From Enterobacter kobei (GTDB lineage: Bacteria; Pseudomonadota; Gammaproteobacteria; Enterobacterales; Enterobacteriaceae): 64,000 nt of DNA. The stretch lies in assembly GCF_018323985.1 (NCBI RefSeq), contig NZ_AP024590.1, positions 1,798,001 to 1,862,000 on the forward strand, in the 5' to 3' direction. The stretch's first letter is position 1. Each line of letters starts with the position of its first letter. Made by a program: the position numbers and the translations under genes. Below the pieces are notes generated by a model. The model saw nothing but the letters and a program-made list of their open reading frames with translations. It ran no database searches and was not told the DNA's origin. This document shows, in pieces, positions 17,981 through 26,155 of the stretch.

Positions 17981-18968
17981 AAGTATCCTCGCCGCTGCCA
18001 ATTACCATCTCGCCGGTTTCGGCCAGACGACGCACAATAAGCAGGATGGCTTTCTGTTCGTTTTCCACCTGAGACAGACGTACCGGACCACGGTTGGCAA
18101 GGTCGTCGCGCAGGATATCCGCCGCACGCTGGGACATGTTGCGCAGGAACTTCTCGCGCAGCGGCTGTTCCGCACCTTTCAGGGCGATCAGCAGCGACTC
18201 GGAATCCACTTCCTGCAGCAGGCGCTGGATACTGCGATCGTCCACTTCGGCCAGGTTTTCGAACAGGAACATTTCGTCGATAATTTTCTGTGCCAGCTCG
18301 CCGTCGAATTCGCGCACTGCGGTAATAACCGCTTCTTCCTGCTGCGTTTTCATCAGGTTGATAATTTCGGCTGCCGTTCTCACGCCGCCCATTTTGCTGC
18401 GCTTGAGGTTCTGGCCGTCGAGCAGGCTGTTCAGCACTTCCGTCAGTTCTGCCAGCGCGGCTGGCTGGACACCGCCGAAGGTGGCGATACGAAGCATCAC
18501 ATCGTGACGCATACGCTCGTCGAACAGCGCCAGAATATCGGCCGCCTGACCACGTTTGAGGTGTACCAGGATGGTGGCGATGATCTGCGGGTGCTCGTCG
18601 CGAATAAGGTCGGCGGCAGTCTGCGGCTCCATAAAGTTGAGCGTTTCGATACCGCTTGAGGTGTCGCGGGTTTCGAGAATATCTTCCAGCAGGCTGGAGG
18701 CACGCTCTTCGCCCAGCGCTTTGATCAGCACAGAGCGCAGGTAGTCGTTGGCGTTGATGTTGAGCGCCGCGAACTGCTCGGCTTCCTGCTCAAACTCCTG
18801 CAGCACATCGGTCAGTTGTTTGTTGGAGATCTGACGCACACCCGCCATGGCGGTACTCAGATGTTGAACCTCACGCTGGGAGAGGTGCTTGAACACCTCT
18901 GCGGCGCGGTCTTCGCCAATCGTCATCAACAGAATGACGCTTTTCTCAGTTCCGGTAAGGTTACTCAT
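17973..18968 (-). CDS. fliG: FliG, rotor torque protein
   Basis: This 331-aa protein links the MS ring to the C ring and contacts the MotA stator. It has the conserved N-terminus (LTGTEKSVILLMTIGEDRAA), the EHPQ motif (RDEHPQIIATILVHL) and a charged C-terminal domain (LFENLAEVDDRSIQRLLQEV). It overlaps fliF by 8 bp and fliH by 8 bp. Confidence 0.96.
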   Translation of the reverse strand: MSNLTGTEKSVILLMTIGEDRAAEVFKHLSQREVQHLSTAMAGVRQISNKQLTDVLQEFEQEAEQFAALNINANDYLRSVLIKALGEERASSLLEDILETRDTSSGIETLNFMEPQTAADLIRDEHPQIIATILVHLKRGQAADILALFDERMRHDVMLRIATFGGVQPAALAELTEVLNSLLDGQNLKRSKMGGVRTAAEIINLMKTQQEEAVITAVREFDGELAQKIIDEMFLFENLAEVDDRSIQRLLQEVDSESLLIALKGAEQPLREKFLRNMSQRAADILRDDLANRGPVRLSQVENEQKAILLIVRRLAETGEMVIGSGEDTYV

Positions 18969-20652
18969 GTTCTTCGTTACTCATCCACTGGCGAATGACC
19001 AGCGCCACGACGCGCGGATCGTTATCTGACATTTCGCGAATACGCTGACTCAGGACTTCTACGCCCATACGCTGGTTAGCGCGGCGCTGTTGGATCTGCT
19101 CATCTTTGCTGAGGCGCACCTCAACCGATTCTTCAACTTCCTGACGATTCTGCGTCGCTTCCTGCGCGGCCTGGGCCTGCTCAGCGCGGCGTGTCAGCTG
19201 CGGACGAATTGCTTTACGCCACAGGATCCACGCCACAATCAGCACCAGTAACCAACGACCGGCAGAGATTAACTGATCGATAAACCACGGTTGCTTCCAG
19301 AACGGCGGCTCTGCCAGACCATCATCGGTAGCATTAAACTGCGAGTTGACCACGTTCAGGCTGTCGCCACGTGTTTCCGAGTAGCCCATGGCTTCGCGGG
19401 TCAGGTTCTCGATCTGTTTCAGCTGATCGGCGGTGAGCGGCAGCGGTTTGCCATTTGCCAGCGTGCGGTAGTTCACTACCACGGCAACGGACAGGCGCTG
19501 GACATCGCCAACGTTCATTTTGGTGTGGCGGATCGTACGGTCAACTTCGTAGTTAGAGGTTTCATTACGCGAGCTGTTACGCGGGCCACTGCTGGCGGCG
19601 GTAGATGTCTGCTGGGCGTTCTGATTCTGCTGACCGTTGGCGTTCTGCTGATTATTCGCAGCCGGAGTGGTGATCGGCGCGGTATTCGCCGGGGCAGGCT
19701 GGTTAGACAGCGCGCCCGGCACGCCACCGGCGCTGCCGCCGGACTGTTCGGTTTCATTAATCTGACGGGAACGCAGCACGGCCTGCGCCGCATCACCGTT
19801 CGGACGGTAGTTCTCTTCCGTCTGTTCTTTATTGGCGAAATCAATCTGCGCGGTAACCTGAGCATGGACGTTGCCATTGCCCACAATCGGGGAGAGGATC
19901 GCTTCGATACGGCGCTGAATGCGGCCTTCCACATCACCGGTATATTTCAGCTGCGCGTCGTTCAGGTCACGACCACTGGTGTTGGACTGCGTCAGCAGAT
20001 GACCGGCCTGATCGACCAGCGTCACGTTACCCGGCGGCAGACCCGCGACGGCGCTGGATACCAGGTGCACCACGGCGCTGATCTGGCCTTCGTCCATGGC
20101 GCGGCCCGGCTCCAGGTTCACTGTAATGGAGGCGGACGGGGATTTTTGCTCACGGACGAACAGTGACGGTTTTGGCATCGCCAGATGCACTCGGGCAGTT
20201 TTAACCGGACCGAGTGTTTCGATGGTGCGCGCCAGTTCACCTTCCAGTGCGCGCTGGTAGTTCACCTGCTCGCTGAACTGGCTGATGCCGAATTTTTCCT
20301 GATCGAGCAGTTCAAAACCGACCGCGCCGCCTTTCGGCAGACCTTGCTGAGCCAGACGCAGACGCAGTTCATGCACTTTGTCAGCGGGGACTTCCAGCGC
20401 GCCACCGGTATCGGAGAAGCGGTAAGGGATATTCATTTGCGTCAGTTGGGTGACAATCGCGCCCCCATCCTGATCGGACAAGTTGCTGTACAGCGTGCGG
20501 TAATCGGGCTGTTTCGCCCACAGCACCATGGCAACGATGATGGCAACAGCAGCGGCACCCGCAACCATTAAAGGGATTTTAGGGTTCGCGCGCAGGCGGT
20601 TCATCCACTCGAGAGATTTATTTTGTGATGCAGTCGTTGCAGTCGCACTCAT
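18961..20652 (-). CDS. fliF: FliF, flagellar MS-ring protein
   Basis: This 563-aa protein has two membrane segments (about residues 27-46 and 455-475) flanking a large periplasmic region with ring-building motifs (DGGAIVTQLTQMNIPYRFSD, VKTARVHLAMP) and a low-complexity Asn/Gln/Ala stretch near 320-355. The C-terminal tail binds FliG. It is the first gene of the fliFGHIJK operon. Confidence 0.96.
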   Translation of the reverse strand: MSATATTASQNKSLEWMNRLRANPKIPLMVAGAAAVAIIVAMVLWAKQPDYRTLYSNLSDQDGGAIVTQLTQMNIPYRFSDTGGALEVPADKVHELRLRLAQQGLPKGGAVGFELLDQEKFGISQFSEQVNYQRALEGELARTIETLGPVKTARVHLAMPKPSLFVREQKSPSASITVNLEPGRAMDEGQISAVVHLVSSAVAGLPPGNVTLVDQAGHLLTQSNTSGRDLNDAQLKYTGDVEGRIQRRIEAILSPIVGNGNVHAQVTAQIDFANKEQTEENYRPNGDAAQAVLRSRQINETEQSGGSAGGVPGALSNQPAPANTAPITTPAANNQQNANGQQNQNAQQTSTAASSGPRNSSRNETSNYEVDRTIRHTKMNVGDVQRLSVAVVVNYRTLANGKPLPLTADQLKQIENLTREAMGYSETRGDSLNVVNSQFNATDDGLAEPPFWKQPWFIDQLISAGRWLLVLIVAWILWRKAIRPQLTRRAEQAQAAQEATQNRQEVEESVEVRLSKDEQIQQRRANQRMGVEVLSQRIREMSDNDPRVVALVIRQWMSNEEHE

Positions 20653-20879
20653 TGCGCACCTCTTAACTCTGGGTGGACGGCGTTATTCGTGTAGTGAAGC
20701 AAAACAGACTCCCGGGTCGGCAAACACGACAAAAGTTCCATGTTGATGGCAGAGTCATTATTTGTTGATTCGGAATTTTCTATGGGTCAAATAACCTGGT
20801 TTTTTATCGCTATTTACCGCCATTATCTTATTGACAAGGTGTTAGGCTAACCCGGTATCAAATCATGTGGGGTAAAACC
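20653..20879. promoter_or_regulatory. Divergent fliE / fliF promoter region
   Basis: This 227-bp region separates fliF (minus) from fliE (plus). In enterobacteria both are FlhDC-dependent class 2 promoters. A TTGACA-like element occurs at 20831-20836 on the fliE side, but exact FlhDC boxes were not assigned. Confidence 0.55.
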
Positions 20880-21191
20880 ATGTCAGTACAAGGTATTGAA
20901 GGGGTCATCAGCCAGCTGCAGGCGACGGCGGGGATCGCGAAGAATCAGAGTATGCAAAGCGAACCGACGGTGAGCTTCGCCGGCCAGCTGCATGCGGCAC
21001 TGGATCGCATCAGCGATACGCAAAACGCAGCGCGCACTCAGGCTGAGAAATTCACCCTTGGTGAACCCGGCGTGGCGCTGAACGACGTGATGACCGATCT
21101 GCAAAAATCGTCCGTGTCCCTGCAAATGGGCATTCAGGTGCGAAACAAACTGGTTTCCGCCTACCAGGACGTGATGTCCATGCAGGTGTAG
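20880..21191 (+). CDS. fliE: FliE, MS ring-rod junction protein
   Basis: This 103-aa protein connects the MS ring to the proximal rod. The central and C-terminal parts (FAGQLHAALDRISDTQ; AEKFTLGEPGVALNDVMTDL; ending YQDVMSMQV) match E. coli FliE. The reading frame is complete even though the prophage integrase gene begins only 24 bp beyond its stop codon. An ATG five codons upstream is not favoured. Confidence 0.95.
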   Translation: MSVQGIEGVISQLQATAGIAKNQSMQSEPTVSFAGQLHAALDRISDTQNAARTQAEKFTLGEPGVALNDVMTDLQKSSVSLQMGIQVRNKLVSAYQDVMSMQV

Positions 21192-21214
21192 GTTAGCTAA
21201 TTATCTGAAATATA
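21150..21214. other. Probable prophage left attachment region (attL)
   Basis: Chromosomal synteny stops at the fliE stop codon and phage genes begin at 21215. An integrase 3' end close to the junction is typical of attL. The exact core cannot be defined, because the right end lies outside the window. In E. coli K-12 the integrase remnant intG also adjoins fliE, which supports a reused site. Confidence 0.45.
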
Positions 21215-22513
21215 TTAGCTTTTTAAGTCAGATCCAACGGCTCGGGGCATGGGTGGGGCAAAAGAGGATAATTTCTGGTTCAGGATTGTTACCTGATCCA
21301 TATTGTTCTCTGCCATCCATGATCCGTAAACTCTGTACACCATCTGTGCGTCAGAGTGTCCCATCTGCTTAGCGATAAAATTTGGGTTAGCTCCAGCTGC
21401 TAATGACCAGCATGCATATGTGTGCCTGGACTGATATGCTTTGCGGTAGCGAATTCCGGCGCGCCGCATTGCTGTCTCCCAATTTTGGTTTATCGATCCA
21501 ACCGCGTAATGATGCCCTGCCAGGCTATTGCGCGTTACTACCTGCGGATTGAACACGAACGTGCACGGATGCATCTCACACCTGCCATATTCCCTGAGCT
21601 TCACCGTCACTTCGTACTGCTTTCCTAACCTGGTCATTTCGGCCTGGCTTCTGAGTACGTCTATCGCTGGCTGAATAAGGTTTATTACCCTGTTGGTTCC
21701 AGCCTCTGTCTTTGGAAGTGTGAATTCCTTCGTCAGAGTATGGTTTCTCCGGATGGTCATTGTTCCGGCCTTCAGGTCTATATCCTCCCATGCCAGTGAT
21801 ACCAGTTCACCATGCCGGACACCGGTATAAACCGCCAGCGACCACATATTCCTGATCTGCTGGTGACGACATGCTTCAATCAGCCTCATGAACTCATCCC
21901 TTGTAAGCGGATCGGGTTCGGTGCGCGACTTTTTGAGAGCGGTGATACCTGTAAAGGGATTGGCAGCTATGTACCCACTGTCAGCGGCAAACTGGAACAT
22001 GCCGGACATGATGTTCATGTAATTATTCACTGTAGGAACAGAGCGCCCCTTTACCGGTGTTCTGTGTCCACGCTTCATTACCTGATACCCGGTAAGCAAA
22101 TCCTTCCTTATGAAAAGCAGGTCTTCCTTGGTAATAGAGGAGGCGAACCTTTCCTCTCCCAGTCTCGGCACCATGTTCCGCGCGATAGACTTGTAGCGGC
22201 CCATTGCATTGGTGCTGATCTCCATCTTCTTCAGCTCAAGCCATTTCCTTGCCAGGTCAGCAACGGTGATCTCCTTGCTCTCCATGCCAAACTTTTTCAG
22301 GTTGGGTGAGTCAGGGAACTGGGATGAATAATTAAAGTTCCCCGTTTTAATGGCGAAGCAAACCGATGAGCGTAACTCTCCAGCCATTTTCCTGTTTTTC
22401 GGTATATCAGGTACGCCAAGGTTTTCCCTGACCCTGGCTCCTTTATAGATGAACCATATGCGCAAATTGCCGCCATGGTTTTCAACGCCTGTTGGGTATG
22501 CTGATTTAGCCAC
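21215..22513 (-). CDS. int: Phage tyrosine-recombinase integrase
   Basis: This 432-aa integrase has an N-terminal arm-binding domain (DUF3596-like, residues 1-60), a core-binding domain and a C-terminal catalytic domain. Catalytic residues are R233 (YTGVRHGE), a likely K268, R363 (QSRHTY), H386 (MGHSDAQ) and a nucleophile tyrosine at 396 or 393 (MVYRVYGSW). It performs site-specific integration and, with Xis, excision. It is the last gene of the leftward operon and abuts fliE, the inferred attachment site. Confidence 0.93.
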   Translation of the reverse strand: MAKSAYPTGVENHGGNLRIWFIYKGARVRENLGVPDIPKNRKMAGELRSSVCFAIKTGNFNYSSQFPDSPNLKKFGMESKEITVADLARKWLELKKMEISTNAMGRYKSIARNMVPRLGEERFASSITKEDLLFIRKDLLTGYQVMKRGHRTPVKGRSVPTVNNYMNIMSGMFQFAADSGYIAANPFTGITALKKSRTEPDPLTRDEFMRLIEACRHQQIRNMWSLAVYTGVRHGELVSLAWEDIDLKAGTMTIRRNHTLTKEFTLPKTEAGTNRVINLIQPAIDVLRSQAEMTRLGKQYEVTVKLREYGRCEMHPCTFVFNPQVVTRNSLAGHHYAVGSINQNWETAMRRAGIRYRKAYQSRHTYACWSLAAGANPNFIAKQMGHSDAQMVYRVYGSWMAENNMDQVTILNQKLSSFAPPMPRAVGSDLKS

Positions 22514-22558
22514 ATTTCCCTCCTGACGCCCAAGAGCGCGTTAAGCATAAACGGATCT

Positions 22559-22804
22559 TCATTGCCGTGCACCAGGCTGTTTCTTCGACATGCTCTGCAC
22601 CCACTGGTCGACGGCCTTTCTGTTGTACATACATTCGCTGTTTTCTTTGGGGTTTCCATCTGGTGCAACGTGAAGATACTCACGTCCAACCATCCAGGAT
22701 TTTTTGCGCGCCGCCTCGATAGTTCCCGGTCGAAGGCCGGTAATTTCGACCAGCTTATCTTGGGTTACCCAATCGTTGGGGACAACTAAGGTAAATTCGC
22801 TCAT
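22559..22804 (-). CDS. xis: Excisionase (Xis), DUF1233-type
   Basis: This 81-aa basic protein lies directly upstream of int. The N-terminal winged-helix portion reads DWVTQDKLVEITGLRPGTIE and is followed by the family pattern ARKKSWMVGREYLHVAPDG. Excisionases bend DNA at the attachment sites to direct Int towards excision. The identity rests on size, position and sequence pattern. Confidence 0.82.
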   Translation of the reverse strand: MSEFTLVVPNDWVTQDKLVEITGLRPGTIEAARKKSWMVGREYLHVAPDGNPKENSECMYNRKAVDQWVQSMSKKQPGARQ

Positions 22805-22817
22805 GTTTATCTCCGGG

Positions 22818-22843
22818 CAAAAAGAAGCCCCGACTAGCGGGGC
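22818..22843 (-). terminator. Terminator upstream of xis
   Basis: On the minus strand the hairpin GCCCCGCTAGTCGGGGC is followed by TTCTTTTT. It would separate xis-int from the rest of the leftward operon unless antitermination is active. Confidence 0.6.
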
Positions 22844-22909
22844 AATGACATCAAGGGATGATGGGCTTTCGCACCCAATAGCCAGCTCATAACTGGCTAT
22901 CAGTTGCGC

Positions 22910-23212
22910 TCAGTATTTTCCGTACCACCAACCATCCCCGCCGTCAGTGAGGTCAATCCGTTTATCACCGACTATTCGAAAGACATTCAGCGAGCACGAA
23001 AATGAGCCGTTTACTCCGCAGGAGACGCCTTTTTGGTCTATCCCTAGCCTTAACTGCCTTGCCTCCTCGTCAATCTGGATGTCGATTCGCTTGCCGCGCA
23101 GAGGAACTTGCTTGCTGACACTCCCGCCGCCTGCTCCTGATTTAGTTTTTCGGAATCTAACGCTTGGCGATTTTGCCCACCCGTTCATGTTCCGCTGTGA
23201 TACAAAAGCCAT
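22910..23212 (-). CDS. Hypothetical phage protein
   Basis: This 100-aa protein has a basic N-terminal half (KSPSVRFRKTKSG, KQVPLRGKRID) and a beta-rich C-terminal half ending DGGDGWWYGKY. It is not recognised. It lies in the leftward early operon between DUF4222 and xis and may be a small early regulator or host-modifying protein, which is only a positional guess. Confidence 0.65.
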   Translation of the reverse strand: MAFVSQRNMNGWAKSPSVRFRKTKSGAGGGSVSKQVPLRGKRIDIQIDEEARQLRLGIDQKGVSCGVNGSFSCSLNVFRIVGDKRIDLTDGGDGWWYGKY

Positions 23213-23220
23213 AATCTCTC

Positions 23221-23460
23221 CTAAGCCACCCGCATAGCGCGCAGCTGTTTAATGTGATGTGCTGTTTCGATTTCTTCTTCGATTCGCGCCGCTTCAAATT
23301 TGTTGATGGGCTCGAAATCGTGCTGAAAGCGGTCCATGCTGGCGATGCAGGTTCGACCGTTTCGGATGTAGTGGATGACTTCGTGGGTGCTGCGGATGAT
23401 TTTGCATGGAGCGCCGTGTAAATCGGCGTACCAGGTGTTAGGCAGGATTATCCTGAACAT
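23221..23460 (-). CDS. DUF4222-like phage protein
   Basis: This 79-aa protein has the compact pattern of DUF4222 proteins in lambdoid early operons (NTWYADLHGAPCKIIRS, NGRTCIASMDRFQHDF). The function is unknown. It overlaps the preceding NinX-like gene by 23 bp. Confidence 0.65.
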   Translation of the reverse strand: MFRIILPNTWYADLHGAPCKIIRSTHEVIHYIRNGRTCIASMDRFQHDFEPINKFEAARIEEEIETAHHIKQLRAMRVA

Positions 23461-23806
23461 TGGCTGACTCCTGCATCATGAGGTACACCACCATCGCAGC
23501 ACGTAGTGGGTTGGACTGATGCTGAGTGCCGAATTTCTGACATGATGAAATTGCGTCGCACCACTCATGATGCTCACCCTCGTATTGCGGGTCTGTTCCA
23601 TCAAACATGATGCTGATGCGGCTGGCGTTGATAATCGGCCATGCGTCTGCCGGGTTGTTGCAGGGGTTATAGGTATGCCAGTTTGCACCATCCCCCCAAT
23701 GAACGGACATGCCAATATGTGGAAGCTGGGAAATTGAATCGTAATCAAGGAAAAGCTCGGCCACCTTCATGTTAATCTCAAAATCTGACATCTTGCTGTA
23801 GTCCAT
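23438..23806 (-). CDS. NinX-family (DUF2591) phage protein
   Basis: This 122-aa protein begins MDYSKMSDFEI and ends with the family signature NPLRAAMVVYLMMQESANV. The start is taken at the ATG that overlaps the previous stop (TGATG); a GTG one codon upstream is possible. A second member of the same family lies on the other phage arm at 38235-38567 and shares even the start-codon context. The function is unknown. Confidence 0.78.
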   Translation of the reverse strand: MDYSKMSDFEINMKVAELFLDYDSISQLPHIGMSVHWGDGANWHTYNPCNNPADAWPIINASRISIMFDGTDPQYEGEHHEWCDAISSCQKFGTQHQSNPLRAAMVVYLMMQESANVQDNPA

Positions 23807-24030
23807 CACACAACCCCCCTGTGCTTATTCTTCATCTCGATTAACCGCTGGCAGTCACTGCACGTCTTGCATCCCGGCACAGCAACCCGGCGCGGCTCTG
23901 GTATGTCCTCTCCGCACGATTCACAATGCTTTTCTGATACCGCGTTACGGTTGATGCGGTGAGCGGCAATAGCGTTTTCGCGGAGCATTTCTTCAAGCTC
24001 GCTGGCCTGATCGATGATTTCGGCGGTCAT
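23806..24030 (-). CDS. TraR/DksA-type zinc-finger protein
   Basis: This 74-aa protein has a C4 zinc finger (CESCGEDIPEPRRVAVPGCKTCSDCQ) at its C-terminal half and a helical N-terminus, as in phage TraR/DksA-like proteins. Such proteins bind the RNA polymerase secondary channel and adjust host transcription. It overlaps both neighbours by 1-4 bp, so it is translationally coupled. Confidence 0.82.
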   Translation of the reverse strand: MTAEIIDQASELEEMLRENAIAAHRINRNAVSEKHCESCGEDIPEPRRVAVPGCKTCSDCQRLIEMKNKHRGVV

Positions 24031-24323
24031 GGTGCTCGCTCCTCTTCCTGGTAGATAATCTGCATATCCAGCTTCTCAGCCAGCGCCTTTTCAGCTCGTG
24101 CTCCCGGCGATGCCTCCCACCCCTTCAGCAGATAAATCACCTCTGCACATCGCAGCATGGCGAGGCAGATATCCATGTATTCAGCCTGAGACAGTCCGTC
24201 AGGGAGTATTGCTGGGTTGAGTACCGTATTGCCACGCCCGGTTAGTTTCGCAGCGGTAAACATGAAAGCAGGGCGGTTGAATTCGACCAATCCGCTCATT
24301 GGCCCGGCGATGTAAATTTTCAA
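24027..24323 (-). CDS. DUF4406 / nucleoside 2-deoxyribosyltransferase-like protein
   Basis: This 98-aa protein starts MKIYIAGPMSGL, the nucleotide-binding start of the deoxyribosyltransferase-like fold, and carries LKGWEASPGARAEKALAEKL with the likely catalytic glutamate region. In phages such enzymes may remodel nucleotides; the substrate is unknown. It overlaps both neighbours by 4 bp. Confidence 0.8.
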   Translation of the reverse strand: MKIYIAGPMSGLVEFNRPAFMFTAAKLTGRGNTVLNPAILPDGLSQAEYMDICLAMLRCAEVIYLLKGWEASPGARAEKALAEKLDMQIIYQEEERAP

Positions 24324-24538
24324 GATTCCACTCCATACCGCCCATGCAGGCGACCAATAACGCTGTTAAATCCAATCAGGCTGATGCCGATTGGCTTAAT
24401 AACTTCGTAATGTTTTTTGAGGATGGGCTTCACTGTGGAATCCCAGTTAGGTTTGGGCTTTTGGCGCATGGCCTTCTTGATTCCTTCGGCACACCGGCGG
24501 GCTTGGGCGCGGATGACGTTATCCTGCTCTGGAGTCAT
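24320..24538 (-). CDS. Hypothetical phage protein
   Basis: This 72-aa protein starts MTPEQDNVIRAQARRC at an ATG that overlaps the methyltransferase stop codon by four bases. It is basic, with no recognisable domain. Coupling at both ends supports that it is real. Confidence 0.65.
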   Translation of the reverse strand: MTPEQDNVIRAQARRCAEGIKKAMRQKPKPNWDSTVKPILKKHYEVIKPIGISLIGFNSVIGRLHGRYGVES

Positions 24539-25194
24539 GACGCCTCCTGCCTGATAATGTCGATCGCACATCCCGCCAGTAACTGGACTGCTGATGATGG
24601 GCATTGATTGCCCCAGTGATCCCAACCAGGAGCAGCGCACCGGCTGAACAGCTCAATGCGTGGCACATCACCATACAGAAGCTCAAGACGGTGGCGAACC
24701 TCCCAGGGTTTTTCGCTGTGCTCGCCGAGCGGGCTGTAAACGACCTGTTTTATGGCCGAGCTAGCGCGTTCAATCCCTGATCCGCGTACAGCGATCAGCA
24801 CATCTTCTGTGTTTGCTCGCGTGTAGTTGCCGCCGTTCATGCGCGTCTGATCGTTAAGCAAGTCGAGAACGTCATAGAAGTCCTGCACTTGACCAGATTC
24901 CAGTGCTTTATTGATATGCCTTTCTGCGAGCTTGTTGAACTTAACCCAGGTGAATCCCTTCATTGTTCGTACGCTGAATCCCCAAGCTTCAGCCAGCTCG
25001 ATAGCCTCCTGGCTGTGTGTGCCGGTATACCACATCGCCAGAACAGAGTTTTCAGCAGCAATATCCCAAACAGGGAGGCGCTTGATGTCGATAAGCCTCA
25101 TGGTGTCGTAATGGTCTTCAGCTGCTCCGTTGCTGATCGTGTTGCCGTACAGCCATGGTGGATCTGCGTAGATGAGAGAGTATTTCTTACTCAT
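24535..25194 (-). CDS. MT-A70 family adenine methyltransferase
   Basis: This 219-aa protein has the DPPW motif at residues 11-14 of the MT-A70/N6-adenine methyltransferase family, and further family stretches FTWVKFNK and HSEKPWEVRHRLELLYG. It probably methylates adenine in DNA; the target site is unknown. In lambdoid phages such orphan methyltransferases may protect phage DNA from restriction. No partner endonuclease is adjacent. Confidence 0.88.
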   Translation of the reverse strand: MSKKYSLIYADPPWLYGNTISNGAAEDHYDTMRLIDIKRLPVWDIAAENSVLAMWYTGTHSQEAIELAEAWGFSVRTMKGFTWVKFNKLAERHINKALESGQVQDFYDVLDLLNDQTRMNGGNYTRANTEDVLIAVRGSGIERASSAIKQVVYSPLGEHSEKPWEVRHRLELLYGDVPRIELFSRCAAPGWDHWGNQCPSSAVQLLAGCAIDIIRQEAS

Positions 25195-25352
25195 TGATCA
25201 CCCTCCGCATCATCCAGCCATCTATGCCGGGCCTTATTCCACAAGGCTCGCTTATCGCCAACTTCCTGTATGCTGCGTCCGGTAATCTCCGCTATCTGTG
25301 CGTTTGTGTGCCGCCAGAACAGCGCGATTTCTTCAGGTGTCCACTTGCTCAT
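25191..25352 (-). CDS. Small HTH (SANT/Myb-like) phage protein
   Basis: This 53-aa protein reads SKWTPEEIALFWRHTNAQIA then EITGRSIQEVGDKRALWNK, a pattern of helices like SANT/Myb or homeodomain-like HTH proteins. It overlaps the MT-A70 start by 4 bp and shares a TAATG junction with the upstream gene, so it is part of the leftward operon. A DNA-binding role is inferred. Confidence 0.65.
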   Translation of the reverse strand: MSKWTPEEIALFWRHTNAQIAEITGRSIQEVGDKRALWNKARHRWLDDAEGDQ

Positions 25353-25657
25353 TAGTCACTCCTTACATGGCCGAATCTGCCACGATAGGTACGCATACGG
25401 TCGTCAACGTATGTCGGTTTAACCGGGCCAACAATCTGCCATCCGGGGCGGAAAGAGGCTTCGTAATTGTCCTGATGCACCCGGTTAGCCCACAACTCAT
25501 CCATGTGTCGCTTCGTGCGAGCTTCCTTGCTCTCTGGCTCGAAGGGTTTACCGAGTGTTTTTTCGAGGTGATCGAACAGTCGCGCCAGCACCTCTTCCTT
25601 AGTGCCAGATCGCTTTGGTGGGTGTAAGTAATCCGCCCCGGAAGATGAGGTGCTCAT
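25352..25657 (-). CDS. Hypothetical phage protein
   Basis: This 101-aa protein is not recognised. The N-terminus is Ser-rich, followed by a helical region (EEVLARLFDHLEKTLGKPFE) and a basic C-terminus (RMRTYRGRFGHVRSD). Its stop overlaps the following small HTH gene, supporting operon membership. Confidence 0.65.
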   Translation of the reverse strand: MSTSSSGADYLHPPKRSGTKEEVLARLFDHLEKTLGKPFEPESKEARTKRHMDELWANRVHQDNYEASFRPGWQIVGPVKPTYVDDRMRTYRGRFGHVRSD

Positions 25658-25672
25658 TGAATGCTCCAGTTA

Positions 25673-26140
25673 TTAAATGGCGCGAATGGCTTGCTTGGCC
25701 CGGAGAGGGACTGAAATCTTCTCGTCTGGATAAATTGGCTTGTTATTTTTATGCCATTCGACATGGCATGACTTGCATAGCCACATCACATCGATTGGCT
25801 TGGTGTAGTCGCAGTGGTGAGCATCTGGGTGGCACTTGCAGCCGCAGGTCTGACATGATGTTGGCCTGCAAAGCTTCCCTGTCTTGATTGACCGCTTAAC
25901 AGCCCATCTGGCCCTCTGTCTTAGCCGGTGTGATTCCAGATAATTCTCTCTGGCTTTGCTTAAGGCCGCTTTACCCTTGTCGCTTTTGTTGTATTCCCTG
26001 CACGATTTGTTGTGTATATGCTTACCAGGTCCTTTTTGATAATCAGATACCCGTTTTTTAGTGCATTCCTTGCAAACCTTGTTTCTTGGATAAAAGCCAT
26101 CAGTAGCCTTCTCCTGCCCGCATTTTCTACACGCGATCAT
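25673..26140 (-). CDS. HNH-like zinc-binding phage protein
   Basis: This 155-aa protein has an N-terminal treble-clef-like CxxC pair (CRKCGQEKATDGFYPRNKVC), a basic middle, and a C-terminal HNH-like region (CQTCGCKCHPDAHHCDYTKP and LCKSCHVEWHKN). It resembles phage recombination endonucleases and HNH nickases and neighbours SSB and a Rad52-family protein, which suits a recombination role. Nuclease activity is inferred only from the motif. Confidence 0.7.
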   Translation of the reverse strand: MIACRKCGQEKATDGFYPRNKVCKECTKKRVSDYQKGPGKHIHNKSCREYNKSDKGKAALSKARENYLESHRLRQRARWAVKRSIKTGKLCRPTSCQTCGCKCHPDAHHCDYTKPIDVMWLCKSCHVEWHKNNKPIYPDEKISVPLRAKQAIRAI

Positions 26141-26155
26141 GATTACTCCCGTTCT

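Noticed and set aside
22297..22689. 130-codon minus-strand frame spanning xis and the int start
   Set aside because: It overlaps both xis and int in another frame, lacks any domain pattern, and both displaced genes are strongly supported.
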